Of a DNA stretch of 64,000 bases, positions 10,763 through 22,608 are shown piece after piece. Location: the NCBI GenBank assembly GCA_947646735.1, contig CANTFK010000878.1:1-64000 (forward strand), given 5' to 3'. Each line of letters opens with the position of its first letter. The first letter of the stretch is position 1. A program made the position numbers and the translations under genes. Under the pieces are notes generated by a model that was not told where the DNA came from, did not search any database, and saw nothing but the letters and a program-made list of their open reading frames with translations. This DNA is from Peronospora farinosa. Lineage: Eukaryota; Oomycota; Peronosporomycetes; Peronosporales; Peronosporaceae.

Positions 10763-12417
10763 TTACGTTCGTAGGCCATGATGCGAGTCAAGCACGCAAG
10801 CTGGCTGAGGCTGCGTAGAATCTCGCAGAAGAGGATTCTTCTGCGTTTGCTGGATTTTCTCAGCGATACGAGCGTTTAGAGCAGTTAAATGCTGCTCTTC
10901 CGCGAGACAACGCGGAGTTGCGCGAGCTGCGCCAGCCCGATCCGCCCAGACCTCCGTGTTACAGAGGAATGCGTTATACACCTGGGTCGAATCTGTCGTC
11001 GAAGGGAGGACCGCCGGCCAGTAACGCTGGAAACGATCGACGTAGAAAGTAGGATGTAGACGCATTGACAAAGGAGTGTATAGTTTGCAGGCATTCCCGC
11101 TCACCTTGACCAATTTGAATGGGCTAGCATACCGTTGAGCTACTTTCGGTGTGCTGAGATTTGTCACTGATGCGTCGAGTATGCTTGTCGTCGAAAGTAG
11201 GACCAACCTTAATCTTCTCGAGGTTCTTTCGTTCGCACTGGTCTGCGGATCCTTCTGCTTATCGACCGCAGTGGCAATGGCGTTGCGCAAAAATCGCGCT
11301 ACAGATTTAGGATGTATCACAAATTCGTCGAACGACGTAGAGTCTGACAGACGGACTCCCAATGGAGACTGAGGTTCGCTAGACGGAGAAGAAATGTTCT
11401 GTGACTTAAATTGCGTTTATATCGCATATAGCGAGTCGGGTAATTTCTCTGGCTAGAAAGTCTGGTACACCGAGACATCCCAGAGTAGAAGAATCAGTCA
11501 AGCCACGAAGATCCGGGACGCGCGGATGGCGGGAATAATTAAAGAAGAAGGGGTTAAATCAGTCTAAGCGTGAACAGCATTGATCATCGCAAACTGAGTC
11601 ATGGGGATTAACTGGCTCCATGACGTAAAAGACGTGGCGTAACAGCGTAGATGTTTCGCCAGCACGCGATTGACTCGCTCAGTCTGTCCATCTATTTCGA
11701 GGTATGCGGTGGTAGACATTATCAGACGAGTGCCGAGAATCTCGAACAAGCGAGACCAAAACTTGGCCGTAAATCGAGGATAGGAATCGGAAACAATCGT
11801 AGCGGGCATGCCATGGTGTTTGAAGTACATGTCAACGAAGAGAGCCGCAGTATCTTTGGCCGTTATGGAAGCAGCGAAAGGTGCCGATGACTAATATGCC
11901 TGTGCGCCCCTGCGCGTCGGCCGGCAATCCAAAAACAAATTCATGCTCATGGGATGTTAAAGACTTGTGGATATTGGTAGAGAGCAAAGCGGGAACTGTG
12001 CGGACAAAGACGTATTCCCACGCTGGCATACCTATCAGGACCGAAAAGCTCCACTTGCGGACCCATGAGTCCAATAGAAGTTTCTCGAGAGAACGATTTA
12101 CGTCTTCTCGCGACTCAGATGGCCGCTTGTGGCTCTATCGTGGTGCTTAAGGAGAAAACGAGCACGAAAATCGTCGTCGAGTAGGAAGACGATACGAGGA
12201 GTGTCAAATTGATCGATTTGATACATGAGCAACTTGCCATCGAAGAATTACCACGCAATGTGGGCGCGAGTGGAAGATGAGAGCTAGCGCTATGCTTCGT
12301 CCGAGGGATTGATACAGTAGCGGACAATCGGTGAATAAAACACATCACCTGCATACACCTCTGAGATGTCATCACACAACGGGTTGACCGTGGACATAGC
12401 CGTGGTATTAATTTCAA
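10763..12417 (-). pseudogene. RC2 integrase and C-terminal region, fragmented
   Basis: Pieces of a second RC element on the minus strand. Position 12,074-11,832 is the core start (FVFGLPADAQGRTGILVI). Position 11,830-11,564 is core and end (KHHGMPATIVSD, LEIDGQTERVNRVLAKHLR). Position 11,362-10,763 is the C-terminal GPY-like region (YASPFKLVKV...MRLHPTFYVDRFQRYW) and linker. The zinc finger (12,417-12,115) is out of frame. The motifs are closest to the RC copy at 3.6-7.6 kb. No chromodomain end or LTR was recognised. Confidence 0.8.
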
Positions 12418-12432
12418 TCGTCTTACCGCAAT

Positions 12433-13943
12433 TCAATCGTCGTCATCAGCGTCCGTCGTGGCTACAGCCGGTGTATCTTCGCGGGCATCATAGTCGGGTC
12501 TTTGCGATAAAGCATTTGAAAAAATGTTTGTTGATCCAGCCTTGTAATGTACCACAAAGTTGTACTCAGCAAAAAATGACAACCAGCGCGCCATGCGCTG
12601 ACTCAGAGGCGGGTTCTTAGCCGCGGTCCGTAGGGGCGCATAATCGGTGAAGATGTTGAAATTCTGCTCTCCAAGCATGTAAACGCGGAATTCACGAGTC
12701 ACTAGCAGATCCTTGTCGTGAAATGGTTAGTGCGCTCGGCAGGTTTTAACTGCCGATATTGGTAGCTCACTATACGTTCGTTACCATTCTCGTCATGCTG
12801 CATCAACGCACATCCTATTGCGAATTCGCTCGGTTTGCAAACAACATGAAACGGGGTGTCATGATTAGGCAGCGCTAATGCTGGCGCTGTCGAGAGTCTC
12901 GTCTTGATCTCATCAAATGCAGACTGGTGCTCCTGGTGCCATATACATATGGCGTGCTTCCTCAGCAATGGTGACAGCGGATGAATCACTGACGCAAAGT
13001 CCTTTCCGTATATATTAGGTAACTGGTCAACATTTAACGGAGATGCTTCTAATCCTTCGGGACTGGCCAAGAACAAATCGCCGAAACTTTTTCCGGATCA
13101 GCGCGAAAACTCTTGTCGCTAACATAGCTGCCCATAACGGGGATCTTAGGGGCACAAAAGATGCATTTCTACAGGTTAGAGTAGAGTTTGTTCTTCCGCA
13201 TTGCTTCAATCACCTTACGTAGGCGGCCAAATTACACATCCAGTTCTGTCGCGACTGTGGACGAAGATATCATCCAAGTAGTTTAGCGCAAAATCGCGAA
13301 ATATGCATAGAACGTAGGAGACCATACAGTTAAAAGTAGCAGGGGCATTTTTGATCCCCTGCGTCATCACAAGCCACTCCTACAGCATGCCTTTAGGCGT
13401 GATGAAGGTGGTAAGCGGAACATATATTTAGGACGCATCAGGTTTTGGTAAAAGCCGTCCGTTAAGTCTAAGGAAGAGCAATTTTTGCTTCCCGACAAGA
13501 TATCCAAAACCATGTCTTTCCGTAGATTTGGTGTCTGCGCTGGAATTGTCGCATCGTTAGGTTTGTTAGAAGCGTAACGCGATACGTTATATACCTGTCG
13601 CTTTTTTGACACAGAAGGTGGGATTCGAGTGTGGCGATAAGCTCTCGCGCAAATGACCAGCTAGGCGATGCTTTTCAAAAAATGGCGTCAATCACTTCAA
13701 CCTGTTCACGTGGCAGTGGCCACTGACGTGTCATGCAATACTACGACCCAGGAAAGAGATCTATCTCGTGTCGCACACCTCTGTCGGCGGGATTAATTGC
13801 TGGAATGGTGTCAGAAAAGACATCAGAGAACTCGCGTGCGAGAGCGAGAACAGAATTCTTCGACGCATCGAGTTATTGCTACAATTGAGTCTCAAATCGC
13901 TCCTCGCGAGCGGACTTCGGTTCCATTCCTTTCGGGCGCTCAA
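12433..13943 (-). pseudogene. RC2 reverse transcriptase and RNase H, fragmented
   Basis: The order on the minus strand is as expected. RT entry and fingers are at 13,943-13,610 with shifts. RT palm at 13,612-13,367 (NDATIPAQTPNLRKDM, SSLDLTDGFYQNLM) has its catalytic region broken. RNase H is at 13,076-12,702 (HQSAFDEIKTRLSTAPALALP, VVCKPSEFAIGCALMQ, where the catalytic Asp of VVCDAS is replaced) and its end at 12,702-12,433 (QRMARWLSFFAEYNFVVHYK). It is a dead copy. Confidence 0.82.
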
Positions 13944-14440
13944 GATTTTGGAGTGTCGGAGCTTGAACGACTACACAGAGTTGATCGATCTCATTCACTT
14001 AAAGGCACGCATCATCTCTTACCATGGAAGCTCTTGGAGCTGCGTGATCCCAGAATCGTCTATAGGCGAACTGGCGACTTGCAACGGATTGCTGGGTGGA
14101 CCAACACCAGTCATGCTAACGACATTAATGGTCTTAAGAAGCGGAGCCGGCGTGGGAGGGCTCGATGTCTTAACGAAGTGATGAAGCGCACGGCGCCGTC
14201 TGCGTCGTCTCGACACAGAACACGAACCGGATTCTCAACCGGACGTACGGAAGCCACTGCTTCAGCGTAACTCGCCAAAGGCCCCTGCTTGAGCATGGTG
14301 TTCTTAATGTGAACTAACATGCAAGCTCGTGACGTACCGGAGCCCCTGCTTCGGTTCGGTTTTAGAAGATTTTACATGTGCGGGAGCCGCTTCTATACCG
14401 TGTGACACCCGAATCCACTGCTGCGGGCTAGACGCTTGAC
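13944..14440. other. Linker region of RC2, no domain recognised
   Basis: It lies between the RC2 RT and protease on the minus strand, so it should hold the pol linker that in RB is a long Ser/Thr-rich segment. Open frames exist on both strands but I recognise no motif. Confidence 0.4.
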
Positions 14441-15140
14441 TCAGGAATCCCTGTTCGACTGAGGAGGAGCATATTGCGTATTTGCACACCTCGCGCGAAG
14501 GCCATCGCACACTTCGATGGTATGATGAGTCGTGGGATCGGTTCTCACGATGGCAACATGCTGCCACGTACTTGTAGGGGCATCAAGGACTGCAAGTACC
14601 GCTTTAACATCGATTTCACGTGGCTGAGCCGTATATTTTAGCCTACCATGTCCGTTCGATGCAGCGTAAGCCACTACATTCCAAAAATACAGTCAAAGGA
14701 TCCACTCAAGTCAATAACTTGAAATTCATCACGACTGGTAAAAGTATCAAACCGGTAAGGAAACACCACCGAACGCTTTCGGTGCGTGCGAGGCTTGTAT
14801 TCTGCATACCTCCCCAGGCGACACACGTACACGCAACCGCGAAAGGAGGATCGACATGCTGTCGGCGCGGAAAAAATTGTTTGTCGCGCTGAAGACAAGC
14901 AAAACGCGAAGTGTACGCGACGTACCGTCAACGTGAATACTTAGTACAACCAAACGAGGATCATCGCTGGACGTGGTGACATTCAGCTGTGCATAATGCA
15001 CAGCGAGGATAGAAGAACTTGTCGACACCTTAAGCACGTTCTTCCGTCCTCGCCCAGTAGGACGACTCGCGATTACTGGTTCTCGCCGTTTTTTGGCTTT
15101 CTGAAGAGGGAGACGGAAACGTCCGACTCGGGAACAGCGA
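14441..15140 (-). pseudogene. RC2 protease region, degraded
   Basis: Read on the minus strand, LRVLLVFSATNNFFRADS (near 14,950-14,870) corresponds to the retropepsin active-site block LLDSGATNNFFRA with Asp-Ser-Gly lost. FQVIDLSGSFDCIFGM (near 14,720-14,670) corresponds to the C-terminal [FY]-D-x-I-[LF]-G-M motif. The reading frame changes several times. At about 15,140 the sequence switches to a plus-strand RA reverse transcriptase, so the element's gag and 5' LTR are missing. Confidence 0.5.
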
Positions 15141-15146
15141 GCACTG

Positions 15147-16055
15147 GTGCAGGATATGGTGCGCGAGAGTAAATCTCCGCACTCGACACCTACTTTCTGT
15201 GTCAAGAAACCCAATGGTAAGTGGCGCATTTTCATGCTTATAATAAGCTCAATGGAGCCACTATATCTGCATAGATGCCAATTCCTAGAAAGAATGTTCT
15301 TCAGAACAATAAGGTCGGTTGTACTATGTACAGTACTCTTGAAAAACTTCGTGTTGCGTCGCGTGGTTGGTGGTGGTCGACGGTTATCACCAGCTGCTCA
15401 TGCGGACTAGCGATGTTACGCTCACCGCGTTTTGTACTCCGAGCGGTATGCTCTGGGAGTGGTTGGTTATGCCCCAGGGGCTGTAGAATGCTCCGGTTAC
15501 GTTTAACCGTTTGTTGACGTAATTGTTTTGACGTCATCGAAGCTATGTACAAACATATTTCGATGACATTTTTGTTCATAGTCGTGCTGAACATGGGCGG
15601 TCTGATGCCGAGAACCATGTTGTTCATTACGAGCTGTTGTCGAGTGCATGCGCGCTAATAAACTCTATTCTAATGCATTTAAGTGCATCTTCGGTGCCGA
15701 CGAGATTTCCTTTTTAGGGTGCTTCATTGGGAAGCGAGGCCACAGAGTGGATCCCGCGAAGGTCAAAGCCATACTTGAGTGAACCGTTCCACAGTCCCAG
15801 AAGGACTTGTGTAAGTGGCTTGGCCTTGCCAATCACTTGCATAAGTAAAGCGAGAATTATGCTGATATGGCTAGGCAATTATTCAATCTCCCTGAAAAGG
15901 ATGGGGAATGCGGTTGGCATACCAAACACGAGGACACTTTTCAAGCGGTAAAAGATGTCTTCTTCATGCCCCGATTCTGGCTTTGCCAGATCCTGTTTAA
16001 CCTTTTAGTGTCGTATGCAACGCGTCGTATTTTGCCATTAGAAGTGCTCTGTTGA
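15147..16055 (+). pseudogene. RA2 reverse transcriptase, fragmented
   Basis: A plus-strand RA fragment starts abruptly inside RT. It shows MVRESKSPHSTPTFCVKKPNGKWRI, then out-of-frame palm blocks (SGMLWEWLVMPQGL and a YFDD equivalent near 15,550). The connection region GCFIGKRGHRVDPAKVKAI is near 15,720-15,775. Stops and shifts occur throughout. It is homologous to the plus-oriented segment at 46.4-48.5 kb. Confidence 0.82.
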
Positions 16056-16155
16056 AAACAGATGATGAAGTGCGTGAGCATATGATCGCCTTCGAATCTC
16101 GTCAGCTGAATGCTGCAGAGAAAACTATCCAGTTCATGATAAAGAGCTACTTGCG

Positions 16156-17379
16156 ATGAAGTATGCCCTGGTCAACTTCAGAGTTCATCTGCTTGGCTCG
16201 AAGCCTTTTGTAATCTATACCGATCATGCGTCTTTACGCACTGCGACTCAGTCACCTCATCTCTCGAATAAATTGGCCCGATGGCTTTCATTCTTTGCTG
16301 AATTTAACTTCGAGGTGAAGTATAAGCCTGGTAAGCAAAACGCTTTGGCTGATGCGTTGTCACGCAGACATGACTATGAGCTTGCTCATGTTACGATGTT
16401 GTCGTCTTCGATCATCGATCTCATTCGTACAGCGTACGCTAAAGACGATCATTGTGTAGCTTTGCTACATGCTCTTGGCAGTGATGAGTTTAAAGACTCG
16501 GACATCAAATTGTCGGCACGATTACGTGCAAAACTTACATCGATCAGGTGCTGTTGTACTATTGTACTGACGCGACGGATATACCGCGCATTGTGGTTCC
16601 TCATGATGAGGACATAAAGTATCAAATTCTCTATGAGGTACATGAAACCGCCATCGGTGGTCATTAGGTCGTGAAAAGACCTATGGTTCAGTATGCCAAA
16701 GCTACTGGCGGTGAGCACATATGTGCGTACGTGTGAAACATGATAACAGATGAAAACCTCGCCCCATTCAGTGGCGCCTCTGGCTAGTTTGTCTATTCCC
16801 ACTGGGCTTGGGAGTTCATTAGTATGGATTTTGTGTTTGGCCTACCGAAAGATTCGCATGGCAACACAGGTATTGAAGTCTTTGTTGACCATTTGAGCAA
16901 AATGGCTTACTTAGTGGCTGTTCCGGACTCGATCGATTGTGAAGGTACAGCGGAGCTGTTTATCGATCGATTGTTTCGCCAACATGGCACATGGCATGCC
17001 TGTCGCAATTGTTCCTGACCGTGACCCTCGTTTTACGAGTAAGTATTCGAAGACCATCCTCCAGGTGCTAGGCACCCGATTGGACATGTCCACATCGAAT
17101 CATCCGCAGACCGATAGTCAAACTGAACGTGCTAATCGCGTCGTTGAGGATATCCTCCGCAGCGTTTGTTCTGAAAGGCCTAAGCGTTGGAGCTCTATGC
17201 TCCCTGTTATTGAGCTCGCACTCGATAACTTTGTGCACGCCTCTACCGGCTACACTCCGTTCTATGTGAATGGCCTCACCCACCCACGCGCTCCTTTAAC
17301 ACTACCACCGAGTGGTTTTGGTCTTGGTGGGGGAGAGTTTGCCGATCGGCTTGCTGATGTCAGCCCGGTTATTTTTTAG
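16156..17379 (+). pseudogene. RA2 RNase H and integrase, fragmented
   Basis: Position 16,156-16,617 covers the RNase H end (MKYALVNFRVHLLGSKPFVIYT, KLARWLSFFAEFNF, NALADALSRRHDYE) and the spacer to integrase. The zinc-binding segment (about 16,630-16,760) is out of frame. Position 16,824-17,018 is the integrase core start (MDFVFGLPKDSHGNTG). Position 16,939-17,379 is the core and end (PVAIVPDRDPRFTSK, DSQTERANRVVEDILRSV, STGYTPFYVNG). The Gly of DGQTER is replaced by Ser. Confidence 0.85.
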
Positions 17380-17385
17380 AAACAG

Positions 17386-17793
17386 GTGAACGCGTTTCTC
17401 GCAACGCGACTGAATGTCTTCCGACATGTGCGTGACGCAATGGCTGATAGTCAAGATAAACAAAACGAATATGCGGATGCTAAAGGCAGAAGCTGTATTG
17501 GTTGTTATGAGGTCGGAGACCAAGTCTTACGTTATGCTAAGAACCTGCCTACTAAAGTAGTGTCTGCTGTTTATAAGACAAAGTTGCGTCCGCGATTCAT
17601 CGGAACCTTTACGGTCGTGGCCAAGAAAGGATTGGCGTATACGATCAATCTGCCGCGCAAATTGCGTACACACCCCGTGTTCTACGTTGGCATGCTCAAG
17701 CCATATCGGAATCCGTCCCGCGTATACGCTAAGGCGCATGCACCGAGGTCGTCGGCACTGCCGTTGAACGTATCATCTGAACCAAGATGTTAA
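17386..17793 (+). pseudogene. RA2 integrase C-terminal region
   Basis: MNAFLATRLNVFRHVRDAMADSQDKQNEYAD is followed by the GPY-like block (LRPRFIGTFTVVAKKGLAYTIN, HPVFYVGMLKPYRNPS). The RA homology stops at about 17,790, before the chromodomain; no LTR follows. Confidence 0.85.
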
Positions 17794-18274
17794 GCTGCCC
17801 CTTCACTTGTGTGAAGCCATGTCTGACCCAATAGTACCTGGACTTTAATTGGCCAAGGACGAGGAGCCTTAGACTGATGACGACAAGGCGATGTGTAGTC
17901 GAACTTACGGTCACTTTTGGATGTGGCTAGCAGAACGCACCTGACATGTATGTCGCTGTCACCAAATTGAGCCACTCCTGGATAACCCTACTAAAGAAAG
18001 ATGACGTGATGGCATCACGGCCGTGCACTTCGTTTCGAAGAAAATTATGGGTATCACGTAAATAGACTGTTAGGAAGAAGCTGGCAGCGTACTCCCCAGT
18101 GCAGACCGGGCTGTTGAACGCAAAGACAGAAGCTTCGGTGAGTGGAATGCTGGTCATGATGTGCGGGCTCCTGTGACGTGGATTGAAATTTCATTAAATG
18201 GTCGCGCCGAGATCTACAAGGGTCAGGTCAGTACGTCGCTCTAGGTGAGCACATCAAGGAAAGTAATGTGATTG
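17794..18274. other. No gene recognised
   Basis: It lies between the truncated RA2 element and the RB 3' LTR. A minus-strand frame at 18,157-17,927 is open for 76 codons but resembles nothing I know. Confidence 0.5.
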
Positions 18275-18880
18275 TGTAGACGGGCACTTCTACGAAGTTG
18301 CCTCGTACTACGAGCACACACCTTATGCACAAGCGAGGAAGCGGTTAGACCGTCTTACCTTCGCGTGCGAGGGTGGTTAGGAGGTTGGTCGACTGCTTAA
18401 GCAGTCGTACCACCAGTTGCCTCTCGCTTAAGCGAGAGTGCAACGAACTTCTTAACACTAAAGCACCGACGTCACGCAGAAGTCTTTTCGGCTTCTCGTG
18501 CGTGGTGCGTTTGATTTAAGCAAATTCAAGACTGAGCTATATTTAATTAATTATAACTAAATATATGTTTAACTACTGATTGGCTATATATATATATATA
18601 TAAAGATCGGATACGCGACTCTTTAGAAGCGTATCCTGTCGCATGATCTTAAATTTAGATTTAAGATTGCAACTGACGTCCTTCTGAGACGTCGCGATGC
18701 CTAGCTTCAACTAGCGTCATCCCTTCTCATGTGAATCCATCAATGGATATCACATTCACGAGGGTGGATCAAACTTGTGTATCGCACCCAAGTGACAGGT
18801 CAAAAGTAATCATGGATACTTTTAGACCAAACATTAAGTATATTACTTAATTTTTACGTGTAACTAGATACCCTGTTATA
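18275..18880 (-). repeat. RB 3' LTR (606 bp)
   Basis: The plus-strand ends are TGTAGACGGG and CCCTGTTATA (TGTTACA in the 5' LTR, so the terminal triplet is mutated). It aligns along its length with 25,803-26,403 at what looks like better than 90 percent identity. One visible difference is an expanded (TA)n run at about 18,583-18,602, where the 5' LTR has AATTATATAAAG. Confidence 0.92.
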
Positions 18881-18892
18881 CCATCCCCCGTT
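18881..18892 (-). promoter_or_regulatory. RB polypurine tract
   Basis: On the minus strand ACGGGGGATGG lies directly before the 3' LTR. The same motif (GAGGGGGATGG) precedes the RB-type LTR at 51,380. Confidence 0.75.
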
Positions 18893-18988
18893 TTAGAACG
18901 ATGTTTACATTTTGTAAAACATCGCCTAAGAAACAGAGATACTGGCGAGCCGTTATAAACGCGCCGCTTTAGTCTGCTCAGTACTCAT

Positions 18989-20421
18989 GCCACCTAAACG
19001 TGGTAAGGCTGATGGGTCGCCTGCAAAGGCACCCATGCAGTCCAGCACTAAGCGCACGCGCCGCGATTTATCGCAGCCGTCGCAAAGTGCGTCAGGCACT
19101 GGGGTGAATCTTCCATCTCACGATAATGTGGATTAAGATCCATCTCTCATTGTTGACTACAATGAGACCACACCACTGCCATCACCCCAAAGTGGCGATG
19201 AGCATAGTGCATTGATGGGACATATGTCCCCATCATTTGAGGCACCCGTCCTTGAGGAAGCATCTATGCTTCCTACAAGCGAAGGTAAAACCCCGTCGTC
19301 TGCGCCTACGAGCGCAGCGACTAAGACTGAGCACGCTACTTCGAAAGGAGTAGTCGCGACTCAGTCAGATATAACTTCTCAGGCTGATGTCTTGACAATC
19401 CATAATGGAGAGTTAGACTCAGGTGAGTGTGAGCTTAAAGCTCCACCAAGTACACCTTCGGCCTCACTAGCCCGCCGTCGCGAGGGCGGCTATGTGAGTA
19501 GTGGATTGTCACCAATGCCACCTCCATCCGAGTAGATAAATTCGAAGGGGTCTATTGCAGCGCTTTTGCAGCGTGCCACTATAGACGCTCATAGATTTTA
19601 TAGCATCTTTCCCTTGTGGAAAAAGAAGGGCAAAGCACTTGGTCGTGCTTTTCCAGTCCAGTCGTGCTGCGTTCTAACGAAACAGCCGACGACTATGAAG
19701 CTGAACTTCGGCGCCGTGTTACCTTGCATGAAGATGCAACGAAACAGCGGTCGCAGCGAATCAGCTTCGCCATGAAGCGTGCGCATAAAATTATGGGCGG
19801 TAAGCGACCCCCAATTAATTCTCGCCACGCTTATTCTGCTAGTCCTTCCGGACCTAGCAGAAAGAAGACAGCTGGTGCTGCTTCACATAAGCAGCCACCA
19901 GCCCAGGCACGTCAACGCGCAAAGCGTCTACAGGCTTCCACGAGTCAAAGCTCGTTGGGTAACCTCAAGGATTTGGAGCTTTCGCTTCACAAACCGGTGG
20001 GCCAACAGCCTTCCAACAAGGAAGCGCGTGTTCCCTTCAGTGTCCACCAACACAGGTGGCGCTCGATAGGAGTGGCGATTACGCCCACCTACTCGCGGCT
20101 GCCTACCCTGCTGCTGTTCAGTCGCAGGCTGAGTCTGCTGCGCTGAAGAGGCAGGTGACAGATCTCGAGAGTCAAGTCTCGCGACTGACCTCGGATCTGC
20201 GCGATGTGAGGGCGAGGGATCGTCAGGGGTATGACCGCCTGAAGACCCGCTTGGACATCTTAGAGCGACTGGTGATGAGAGACCCGCGTCAAGCGCGGAG
20301 TCCTCCTCGATCACCGAGTCCTCTATCGCCTCGTTCATACACGGGGAGCCTCTCGGCTTCCTCGTCGCCTGATCGGTCGCGACGCTCGACTCACAGTCGA
20401 CGTCACCATCGGTCTCGTTAG
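18989..20421 (+). pseudogene. RB antisense ORF (opposite to pol), lightly broken
   Basis: It starts with ATG at 18,989 (MPPKRGKADGSPAKAPMQSS), about 110 bp inside the 3' LTR, and runs against pol. Segment 1 is rich in Ser/Pro/Thr/Glu (to 19,535, with one TAA near 19,136). Segment 2 (about 19,616-20,040) contains a charged helix (DDYEAELRRRVTLHEDATKQ) and a basic stretch, and lies opposite the chromodomain. Segment 3 (20,056-20,421) is a clear coiled coil (ALKRQVTDLESQVSRLTSDL) with an Arg/Ser-rich tail (RSRRSTHSRRHHRSR). Frame changes separate the segments. Related sequence occurs at 42.5-43.5 kb and 51.2-51.3 kb. The function is unknown; it is not a known Gypsy gene. Confidence 0.65.
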
Positions 20422-21133
20422 ACCGATGCGGATATGTGATCTCTTCTGGATCCACATACCGTTTCAGACGACCCACGTAAAATACGGGGTGCGTCTTCAT
20501 ATACGGTGGGAGAGTGAGCCTATAATTTAGGTCTCCAACTTCTTCAACCACTGTAAAGGGCCCAATGAATCGGGGCAATAGCTTAGTAGTACCACCAGGT
20601 AGTACAGAGATTGCATGTTTAGGTAGGGTAGCAGTACTTAATAGCACTTTGTCCCCCACACTAAAGTGTTCATTGTTTTTGCGACCATGCTGGTCTGCAT
20701 ATTGTCTTTGCTTGTCCTGTGCGCTTGCCATCGCGTCACGGACTTTACGTGTGATGGCTAATCGCTCATCCACAAAGCGCTGAGCTTCGCTCACGCTTTT
20801 AGCATCCATCTCGCCTATGACGCCTCCAAGAGGTCGTTCATGGGTCGACGCTATTGATAAAACTATAGTGTCATCATCAAGGAGCACTGGCATTTCTTGC
20901 CGTGCCTCCTTTGTGACACCTATAGGTGTCGTGACCACTGCTAAATTAGCAGTGTCACTAGGGCAACCTTGGCCCTCTTTGGCATTCGCACCGAGCGAAG
21001 TGAGGGGCCCTCCTCCACTAAGACTCGGGCTGCGCACAAACGAGACTAGCGTCTGAGGATGGAGCAGTCCGTTAATATTAAATGTTGTTTCACCCGTACT
21101 GGCGTGAACACTGTTATTAATAGCAAACTCCAT
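19928..21133 (-). pseudogene. RB integrase C-terminus and chromodomain
   Basis: The 401-residue frame begins MEFAINNSVHASTGETTFNIN, the end of the integrase catalytic region. It continues through VRDAMASAQDKQRQYAD and the GPY-like block (LLPRFIGPFTVVEEVGDLNYRLTLPP, HPVFYVGRLKRY), an acidic/Ser linker, and the first half of a chromodomain (PPVLVDTEGNTRFLVGRLLAHRF). The chromodomain then loses about 12 bases relative to the 42.6-kb copy (LWKGYP) and shifts frame. The true end (VDVPGLVAAY...) lies out of frame down to a TAG near 19,850. The upstream junction is also shifted near 21,130. Confidence 0.88.
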
Positions 21134-22608
21134 GAATGGTAATTGCTTGCTCCATTTTTAGGAGTCGCTATTGTACGCAGCACATCCGCAACGACTCGAT
21201 TGGCCCGTTCTGTTTGGCCATCGGTCTGGGGATGATCAGCGGTTGACATGTGGAGCTTGCTACCCAGCAGCTCGAACACATGTCGCCAAAAACCTGACGT
21301 AAAACGCGGATCCCCGTCCGATACTATGGACTCGGGCATCCCGTGTAGTCGATACACGTGATCCAGAAACAAGAGGGCAGCCTCTTTTCCTGAGATCTTG
21401 GTGCTACATGGTGCCAAATGCACCATCTTGCTCAGTCTGTCTACAAAGACGACGAGCCCCGTCCTGCCTTTATGGTCAGGCGATAAGCCAAACATGAAGT
21501 CCAAACTGACCGACTTCCAACATTCAGTGGGAATCGGCAGTGGCATCAGTGGCGCACTGTTTGAAGGTGCAGGCTTTATGCGCTGACACTCTTCGCAAGA
21601 GCGAATATAGTTGGCCACCCACCGATATAGGTGGGGCCACCAAAATTCCTCTGACACTCGTAAGAATGTCTTTTCACGGCCCAGATGCCCACTAGATGGC
21701 GCATCATGGCACTCGTGAAGTATCATCAGCTTGAGATCTGTGTCATGAGGGACATAGATTCTCAAGGGATCACAGGGTGACAGTTGATGCCATAGCAGGC
21801 CATCACTGTAACTAAAGCGATTTAACTTCGCTTTGAGGTGCGACGGAAGGGTAACCTTTCGTCCACCAAAATGATCCAACAGCAGGCGACAATGTTCGTC
21901 CTGACTGTAACACTCCTTGATATCGGAGGCCATTGAGCTCGTCACATGGTAGGCCTTCATGGCTGCCAATGTTGACGACTCAACTTGTGCTTTCGCACGA
22001 GACACACTATCCTGGTGTCTTGCCTCGAAGTCTGGTCTGCGCGATAACGCGTCAGCCAAGACATTCGACTTACCCGGCTTATATTCAACTTTGAAATTAA
22101 ATTCAGAGAAGAATGTTAGCCATCTTGCCATTCTCGGCGAGAGGTGCGGTGAATTTATAGCGGTCCGCAGTGATGCGTGATCCGTATAAACCACAAAAGG
22201 TTCGGTGCCCAAGAGGTGCACCCGAAACTTCACAAGGGCATACTTAATTGAAAGTAGCTCCTTGTCATGCACAGGGTAATTCAGCTCGGCAGCTTTTAAA
22301 AGCCGAGACTGATACGAAATGACACGGTCAACGCCGTTGTCATCCTTCTGCATGAGCGCGCTGCCGATTGCAAAATTGCTTGCATCGCAGACGACGCTAA
22401 AGGGCTTATCCGCGTCTGGCAATGCCAAGACCGGTGCCTCTACAAGAGATTGCTTCACTGATGTGAACGCATCTTCTTGTTCCTTTGACCAAGTCCATTC
22501 TGTATCCTTTTTTAAAAGGTCAGACAATGGCTTGGTCTGCTCCGCATAATTCTTGCTGTACTTATGCAAGTAATTAGCGAGCCCAAGGAATTGGCGCAGA
22601 TCCTTCAC
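21046..22608 (-). pseudogene. RB RNase H and integrase
   Basis: The frame starts at the RT connection (DLRQFLGLANYLHKYSKNYAE). It holds RNase H (FSVVCDASNFAIGSALMQ, YPVHDKELLSIKYALVKFRVHL, VLADALSRRPDF), the HHCC zinc finger (HECHDAPSSGHLGREKT...CEEC) and the integrase core (SLDFMFGL, FVDRLSKMVHLAP, ESIVSDGDPRFTS, QTDGQTERANRVVADVLR). All catalytic Asp/Glu positions look intact. It is separated from the RT frame by a single extra base near 22,610 and from the C-terminus by a shift near 21,130, so the polyprotein cannot be made as is. Confidence 0.92.

Noticed and set aside
14019..14320. Overlapping frames with basic and RRRR runs
   Set aside because: They fall within the RC2 linker between protease and RT and show no independent coding signal.
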